Source: Methanomassiliicoccales archaeon
GTDB lineage: Archaea; Thermoplasmatota; Thermoplasmata; RBG-16-68-12; SOIM01
Assembly: GCA_030593295.1 (NCBI GenBank)
Contig: JAUVHO010000004.1
Location: forward strand, 23,615 to 87,614
DNA length: 64,000 nucleotides
Reading direction: 5' to 3'
Below, one piece after another: positions 58,285-64,000 of this stretch. The notes beneath the pieces are model-generated. The model searched no databases. It had not been told where the DNA came from and worked only from the letters and a program-made list of their open reading frames with translations. The position numbers and the translations under genes are program-made. Each line of letters opens with the position of its first letter. Position 1 is the stretch's first letter.

Positions 58285-59439
58285 CTAGTCCAGCTCTCCG
58301 ATGACGATGCCGGCGATTATCAGCTTCTGGATCTCGTTCGTGCCTTCGTAAATGGAACATACCTTGGCGTCCCTGAAGTACCTCTCCACCGGGAACTCGC
58401 ATGAGTAACCGTAACCGCCGTGAATCTGGACGGCCTCGTCCGCCGCTCTCATGACCACCTGAGCTGAGAAGAGTTTGGCATGGCTGACCTCGAGCGTATT
58501 GTCCTCGCCCAGATCCCTCTTTTGTGCCGCGCGCAACACGAGAAGCCTAGCGGCGTCCACCTCGGTGCTCATCTGTGCGATCTTGTCCTTTATCATCTGG
58601 AACCTTCCGATTGGTCTTCCAAAGGCGTGCCTTTCCTTGGCGTATTTGATGCTCGCCTCCAGACAGGCCTTTGCTATCCCCACAGCACCAGCGGCCACGC
58701 TGAGCCTGCCGGAGTTCAGGACCTCCATGGCCATCTTCCATCCATCACCGGGTTGGCCGATGATATTCTCCTTGGGGACCTTGCAGTCCTCGAAGATGAG
58801 CTCCGCGGTATGAGACGTCCTTAGGCCCAACTTGGTCCCGATATCGACCCTACCAATGGAGAACCCGGGCGTACCCTTCTCCACTACGAAGGCGCACATA
58901 CCCTCATGCCTCTTGGTGTTCGGAAGCCTCGCGAAGACGACGACAACTTCAGCGATGTCGCCGTTGGAGATGAACATCTTGGAACCGTTGAGGACCCACC
59001 CGTCATCTTCTTCCTTGGCAATGGTCTGCATCCCGGAGACATCGGACCCTGCGTTGGGTTCTGTTAGCGCCCAAGCTCCGAGGCACTCGCCCTTGGCGAG
59101 CCTGACCAGATACTTCTGTTTCAGTTCCTCCGATCCGAACAGCAGGAGATTCGTCTCGGCAAGCGAGGTCTGCACGGACACGGTCGTCCTGACCGAAGAG
59201 CACGCGCGGGCGACCTCCTCGATCAGGAGATGATACGAAACGTAATCCATCCCGGAACCGCCGTATTTCTCTGGTATGGGAGCTCCGAGCATCCCGAGCT
59301 TTCCCATCTTCTCATAGAACTCCATTGGGATGTCGTTCTTCTCCTCCCATTCTGCCACAAAAGGGATCATCTCCTTATCGGCGAAGTCCTTGGCCATCTT
59401 CCTAACCATCCTCTGCTCCTCGGTCAATCGAAAGTCCAT
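58285..59439 (-). CDS. Acyl-CoA dehydrogenase
   Basis: MDFRLTEEQRMVRKMAKDFADKEM; ALTEPNAGSDVSGMQT; IHGGYGYSCEFPVERYFRDAKV; start moved to 59439. Confidence 0.95.
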   Translation of the reverse strand: MDFRLTEEQRMVRKMAKDFADKEMIPFVAEWEEKNDIPMEFYEKMGKLGMLGAPIPEKYGGSGMDYVSYHLLIEEVARACSSVRTTVSVQTSLAETNLLLFGSEELKQKYLVRLAKGECLGAWALTEPNAGSDVSGMQTIAKEEDDGWVLNGSKMFISNGDIAEVVVVFARLPNTKRHEGMCAFVVEKGTPGFSIGRVDIGTKLGLRTSHTAELIFEDCKVPKENIIGQPGDGWKMAMEVLNSGRLSVAAGAVGIAKACLEASIKYAKERHAFGRPIGRFQMIKDKIAQMSTEVDAARLLVLRAAQKRDLGEDNTLEVSHAKLFSAQVVMRAADEAVQIHGGYGYSCEFPVERYFRDAKVCSIYEGTNEIQKLIIAGIVIGELD

Positions 59440-59543
59440 CTTACCACCTGCACCATCCACCCCAAATATCCACGAATATTTATCTATTCCCTTCGAAAAT
59501 CCTTTTATCCCCATAGTTGCATTCAACCCATTAAGGGGGAACG

Positions 59544-60026
59544 ATGTCAATCCTCTCAGACAAAGACGTGGTAAACGCAATAGAGAACGGACAATTGAAG
59601 ATCCGAGGCTTCAAGGAAAGCAACCTGACCCCCAACGGATACGACCTGACGATAGACGAGGTCCTGGTGAATCGGACCCAGACGAAAGTGAGCGAGGGCA
59701 AGATCCTTGTGCCGCCCCTTTCCAACTTCGTTATCAGCACCAAGGAGTTCGTGGAGTTCGGCCCAAAAGTGACCGGACAGCTGTGGATAAGGTCGACCTG
59801 GGCAAGGAGAGGGATCATAGCATCCTTCGGCAAGATCGACGCCGGGTTCAAGGGGACCCTCACGCTGGCGGGCTTCAACTCATCGCCAAATGACGTGGAG
59901 ATATCGGTCGGCGACACCTTCGCACAGATGGTCCTGGAAGAGGTCAGTTCGGAAGCGGAACAAACATACGACGAAAGATCGGGGAACTATCAGGGACAGA
60001 CCGGGATCAACCTCAAAAGACCTTGA
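59544..60026 (+). CDS. dcd: dCTP deaminase
   Basis: IRSTWARRGIIASFGKIDAGFKGTLTLAGFN; GNYQGQTGINL. Confidence 0.95.
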   Translation: MSILSDKDVVNAIENGQLKIRGFKESNLTPNGYDLTIDEVLVNRTQTKVSEGKILVPPLSNFVISTKEFVEFGPKVTGQLWIRSTWARRGIIASFGKIDAGFKGTLTLAGFNSSPNDVEISVGDTFAQMVLEEVSSEAEQTYDERSGNYQGQTGINLKRP

Positions 60027-61029
60027 TGTCGAAGACGTAATGGTTCTGCGTGGGAGAGTACCCGTGCACGATCCTGCGTTCTTCGAGCTCCATCTTCCTT
60101 CCTTGCTTTTGGACAATTGAGATTAGGTCATCCTCTCTTTCTTGAGCTTCCACCTCGGTGAGGATCTCGTAATAGTGGATGGTCCCGCCTTCCCTCAGAG
60201 AACCAAGGGCCAGTTCGAAGAACTCGAACGATTTCTGAGGAAGGTCCATGAGTATCCTGTCGGCGGGTTCCATGGATGGCATGAGCTCCCTCACATCCCC
60301 CTCCATGGGTATCACGTTCTTCACCTTGTTCATCCTGATGTTCTCCATGAAGTTCTTGATGGCGTATGGGTTTGAATCTATCCCGAATATCTTGGACCCG
60401 GGCACGTTCTTGGATATTGTCACCGAGAAGGGACCGACCCCGCAGAACATGTCGATTATGAGCTCGCCTTCTTTCACCATCTGAGTGACACGTTGCCTCT
60501 CGGTCGCCAGCCGGGGGGAGAAATAGGCCTTTGCCAGATCCACCGCGAAATTCATCCCGAACTCCTTGTGGTAGGCCTTGGTGCTGTCCTCGCCAGTGAT
60601 GACTTGGATGTCCCTCACACGGAAGTCTCCCGTTACCCCTTCATCAGAAACGACGGTGATGACGGATTTATTGGCCTCAAGTATCGCCTTGCCGATGGCC
60701 GATGAGTGTTCTTTCAACTCGTCCGGAATCTTGATGACGGCGATCTCCCCGATCACATCGAACGCGGTGGGAAGAAGCGGTTCCAGGTCCTCCGGCACGT
60801 CCACCAGATCGATGTAGCTCCGGATCGCCACGCCCGCTTCCTCAAAATCGAACTCCTTGATCTCGTAACCGAGGTCGACTCTCTTGAGAATGGGGAAGAA
60901 GAGGTTCTCCTCATCTCTTGCGACGATCAGGTCCTTGCGGAAGTTTTCTGTTTCCAAAAGCTTTTTACGAGCACTCTCGCCTTCGGCTTTGGGAACGATA
61001 ACACAGAGAGATTTCAACGGTGAAGCCAT
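60013..61029 (-). CDS. trm5: tRNA (guanine37-N1)-methyltransferase, Trm5 family
   Basis: IDMFCGVGPFSVTISKNVPGSKIFGIDSNPYAIKNFMENIRMNKV; DLPQKSFEF. Confidence 0.93.
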   Translation of the reverse strand: MASPLKSLCVIVPKAEGESARKKLLETENFRKDLIVARDEENLFFPILKRVDLGYEIKEFDFEEAGVAIRSYIDLVDVPEDLEPLLPTAFDVIGEIAVIKIPDELKEHSSAIGKAILEANKSVITVVSDEGVTGDFRVRDIQVITGEDSTKAYHKEFGMNFAVDLAKAYFSPRLATERQRVTQMVKEGELIIDMFCGVGPFSVTISKNVPGSKIFGIDSNPYAIKNFMENIRMNKVKNVIPMEGDVRELMPSMEPADRILMDLPQKSFEFFELALGSLREGGTIHYYEILTEVEAQEREDDLISIVQKQGRKMELEERRIVHGYSPTQNHYVFDIKVF

Positions 61030-61807
61030 GGGTCAACTCGTCTTTATAGGTTTAGGTTTGCACGATGAGAACGACATAACCATCAAGGGTCTGGACGAGG
61101 CCAAGCAATCCGATGTTCTTTTCACAGAGTCTTACACATCCCGCCTGAAAGAGGGAACGATAGAGAAGCTCGAGGAGCAGATAGGAAAGGAGATGATAGT
61201 CCTGAGCAGGGCAGATGTGGAGGGGGGAGAGATCATCCTGCATGAGGCCAGAGAGAAGCGTGTGGCCTTCCTGGTCCCCGGGGACGCGATGTCCGCGACC
61301 ACGCATGTTGACCTGAGAATGAGGGCGATGAAAGAGGGGATACCGACCAAGGTGGTCTGCGGTGTTTCCATAGTGACGGCAGCAACTGGTCTTCTCGGGT
61401 TACAGTCCTACAAGTTCGGAAGGACGACCACGCTGCCGTTCAGGCAGAAGGGATACTCCCCGTCGAGCCCGTACGAAGCGATCAAGAGGAATATGGATAT
61501 GGGATTGCACACGCTGATCCTGTTGGACCTGAAAGAAGATGGGGATACGATGACCGTCGGTGAAGCACTGGAATACTTGAAGGAACTTGAGGAAAAGGAG
61601 AAGGGAGAAGTCCTCACTGACGAGACGATCATGTGCGCATTGGGTGATGTGGGGTCGGATGACCCGGAAGTAGTTTGCGACAGAGTAGGTAACCTGGCTC
61701 AGAGAGGGTTCAGTTCACACATATTCTGTTTGGTGGTTCCTGGTGACCTTCACTTCATGGAGAAAGAAGCACTACAGGCGCTTGCGGGAGCACCGGATTT
61801 CGACTAG
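61028..61807 (+). CDS. dph5: Diphthine synthase
   Basis: LVFIGLGLHDENDITIKGLDEAKQSDVLFTESYTS; VPGDAMSATTHVDLR; GLQSYKFGRTTTLPF. Confidence 0.95.
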   Translation: MGQLVFIGLGLHDENDITIKGLDEAKQSDVLFTESYTSRLKEGTIEKLEEQIGKEMIVLSRADVEGGEIILHEAREKRVAFLVPGDAMSATTHVDLRMRAMKEGIPTKVVCGVSIVTAATGLLGLQSYKFGRTTTLPFRQKGYSPSSPYEAIKRNMDMGLHTLILLDLKEDGDTMTVGEALEYLKELEEKEKGEVLTDETIMCALGDVGSDDPEVVCDRVGNLAQRGFSSHIFCLVVPGDLHFMEKEALQALAGAPDFD

Positions 61808-62574
61808 TCTTCGAAGACGCCGTCCTTGACGGCCCTTTTCAGATCGTCGATCCTCCACACGAGAAGGTATATCTCTTCCGCGACCTCGATCTCTGTTCCA
61901 CCGAATCTCTCACGGATCTTCTGAATCGCATCCTTGTGAATGTCATCGGGTATCTCCGAAAGCCCTGAGTATATTCTGTTCTCTAATCGCCGGATGCCTT
62001 CGTCGGCATGAACGGTTTCCATTCTCGAACCAAGGTAATCCTGTGAATAGGGCTTGACTTTTTCCGGGAAGTCCTTCTCGCTCATGCCCAGTGACTCGCG
62101 TAGCTTCCCATTCTCTGAGGTGAGCTCCCCGTAGAGCTTGTACGGGGTCTCTTCATTGAGCCAGACTCGCTTTACAGTGATGAAGTTCTCCCTGGTTACC
62201 CTTATTGCCTCTTGCAGTGCGCACAACCAGTCGGGAATGAGATGGAGCAGGTGCACCGATAATGTGGAGTGGAATGAGCTGTCCTTGAACGGAAGAGAGC
62301 GAGCGTTCGCGAAAAGAACGCCGCGCAGACCTTTGAAAACCCCGACCCTCACCATCTCCCGGGAAATGTCGATGCCTACTGTGTCAAATCCATGGGATTG
62401 AAGCGGCCTGGAGAAGCGTCCGGTTCCAACGCCGATGTCTAGAGTCCTATCTTGATCGTCCAGATACGACTCCATTCTCTCCAGGAGTTTGGAGAAATGC
62501 GGTTCTGGGATTCCCCTGGTCTCGTCGTAGATATCGGCGATTCCGTCGAAGAAGTTCGGTACAGGATTTGGCAT
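61804..62574 (-). CDS. SAM-dependent methyltransferase
   Basis: LDIGVGTGRFSRPLQSHGFDTVGIDISREMV. Confidence 0.88.
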   Translation of the reverse strand: MPNPVPNFFDGIADIYDETRGIPEPHFSKLLERMESYLDDQDRTLDIGVGTGRFSRPLQSHGFDTVGIDISREMVRVGVFKGLRGVLFANARSLPFKDSSFHSTLSVHLLHLIPDWLCALQEAIRVTRENFITVKRVWLNEETPYKLYGELTSENGKLRESLGMSEKDFPEKVKPYSQDYLGSRMETVHADEGIRRLENRIYSGLSEIPDDIHKDAIQKIRERFGGTEIEVAEEIYLLVWRIDDLKRAVKDGVFED

Positions 62575-62633
62575 TCATATGGAAATGGTCTTCGAGCTTT
62601 AGAAACTAGTGCATATCGTATGAGAGATTGCTG

Positions 62634-63221
62634 TCAACGAGATTCTGGAGGACCGTCCTCCCTTATTCTGATTTGATGTTCCTTAATCCTGGCACGCTGT
62701 TCTCTCCGTGAGGCCTTCTCCTTCCAGCGGGAAAGCCCACATCCAGTAAGGTATATCAAAACTCCTGATGCGGCAAGTGACATGCCGAAGGTCCACACAG
62801 ATCTTCCGGCGGTTATGGATGAATGACGGGTGAGATAGATATGATTGTGATACCCATCAACTCGAAAGGTGTACTCACCATAACTCGGAACAAAAAAGGC
62901 TCCAATCTTCGAGAACTTCTTGTTGCCGATCTTGATAGATTCTCCATCACGTGAGACTTCGCCTCTGAATATCTGGTTGCCTTCACTGTCCCTGACGGTA
63001 ACGACTGTGCTCAAAGGGACCCCTACGGAATTAAGAGCCCACAGATCATAACTTCCTGCGCTCATTGTCACCCTATATGAAGTGCTCAGGAAGCTGGCCT
63101 CCATCGTCAAAAAGGCTTCTTCAGCTGGGTCCTTGACCACGAAAAGAGAAGCAGACACTCCCATGACTAGGCCCGCAATGAAGAAGGTGATAGCAACTGC
63201 GGTCACTGGCTTTGTGTCCAT
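62634..63221 (-). CDS. Two-TM exported protein of unknown function
   Basis: N-terminal and C-terminal hydrophobic segments flanking a soluble domain. Confidence 0.6.
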   Translation of the reverse strand: MDTKPVTAVAITFFIAGLVMGVSASLFVVKDPAEEAFLTMEASFLSTSYRVTMSAGSYDLWALNSVGVPLSTVVTVRDSEGNQIFRGEVSRDGESIKIGNKKFSKIGAFFVPSYGEYTFRVDGYHNHIYLTRHSSITAGRSVWTFGMSLAASGVLIYLTGCGLSRWKEKASRREQRARIKEHQIRIREDGPPESR

Positions 63222-63436
63222 TCTCTGAAGCCCTCCTCACTCGCACAACGAGATTAGGATCTCTATCACATAATCTGATTCAACTTATGAAATGCTTTCC
63301 CCTGTGTTGAACTCAGCGGAGCACAACGGCAACACTTTCACCCACCTCTCTTCCTAAGCTATATAAGTCTAACAAACGATTCCCCCTCGGAGGCCCAGAT
63401 AAGAACAGAAAGCCTCCCTGAAAGGAGAGTAAAATA

Positions 63437-64000
63437 ATGGACCGCGAACAAATCGCGCCCCATGTAGAAGACATAAAAAGGGCGCTTGACGACAAAGTGA
63501 GTGAAGACCAGATCGCTGGTGAGCTGGAGAACTACCTGAACGTGTACAGAGTACCTCTGGACTCTGCCAAGAGAAGTATTGTAAGGAAATACGGGGGGAA
63601 CCCGGCCGGCCTGCAGGTGGGGGTGCAGAAGAAGCTTGTAGAACTTGCTCCCAACGAGCCGAGCGTAAGCCTTCTTGCGAGAGTTGTATCGGTCAATCCG
63701 AAGGAGATTCAAGTGAACGGGAATGCCAAGAACATTCTCTACGGCATCCTCGGAGACGATACAGCGACCGTTCCGTTCACCGCGTGGGAAGTGGAGAACC
63801 TCGAGATGGAGAAAGGAGACACCATCCGCGTGGAGAACGCTTACACCAAGGAGTACAGGGGACAGGTGCAGATCAACTTCGGCAACAGGACGACCATCAG
63901 CCCCGAGAGCCCGGAGGCGGTTCCTCCGTTCACACCCGGGCCGGCCACTGTGACACCCGCGAAGGTCGCCGACCTCAGGGAAGGGTTCGGAGGCGTTTCG
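63437..64000 (+). CDS. Replication protein A-like OB-fold ssDNA-binding protein, truncated by window end
   Basis: Frame reads MDREQIAPHVEDIKRALDDKVSEDQIAGELENYLNVYRVPLDSAKRSIVRKYGG...SLLARVVSVNPKEIQVNGNAKNILYGILGDDTATVPFTAW; missing from ORF track because it is open at the edge. Confidence 0.88.
   Translation, partial: MDREQIAPHVEDIKRALDDKVSEDQIAGELENYLNVYRVPLDSAKRSIVRKYGGNPAGLQVGVQKKLVELAPNEPSVSLLARVVSVNPKEIQVNGNAKNILYGILGDDTATVPFTAWEVENLEMEKGDTIRVENAYTKEYRGQVQINFGNRTTISPESPEAVPPFTPGPATVTPAKVADLREGFGGVS

Overview
The window looks archaeal, probably Thermoplasmatota/Euryarchaeota (inference from Dph5, Trm5, an RPA-like protein, a TRASH-domain AsnC regulator, a large Lhr helicase, and TATA-like upstream boxes). 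Main parts: (1) 0-6 kb, a metal/redox locus: CopA-type ATPase C-terminus, CcdA-like protein, DUF1573 protein, an AsnC/TRASH regulator, and two copies of a module made of a two-TM winged-helix (wHTH) regulator plus an anchored low-complexity metal-binding-like protein. Both modules carry a matching operator-like palindrome at identical spacing. (2) Housekeeping genes: gcvH, thiolase, 3-hydroxyacyl-CoA dehydrogenase, lhr, M20 peptidase, tag, MMPL, MFS, asnS, acyl-CoA dehydrogenase, dcd, trm5, dph5, RPA. (3) Very large surface proteins. Two of these (20.2-22.5 kb and 39.2-42.5 kb) share a C-terminal TM plus tandem wHTH module and look like transmembrane one-component sensors. (4) A ~10.3 kb integrated element, 28941-39231, bounded by a 17-bp direct repeat. 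It is inserted at the 3' end of one of those sensor genes and swaps its stop codon. It carries a tyrosine integrase, serine recombinase, PD-(D/E)XK nuclease, replication-type ATPase, a repeat-rich origin candidate, a tRNA-like gene with an abnormal anticodon arm and several orphan membrane proteins. (5) A structured non-coding region at 22.7-23.1 kb and a junction of two truncated gene remnants at 51.7-52.1 kb. All calls are by eye; no searches or folding programs were run.
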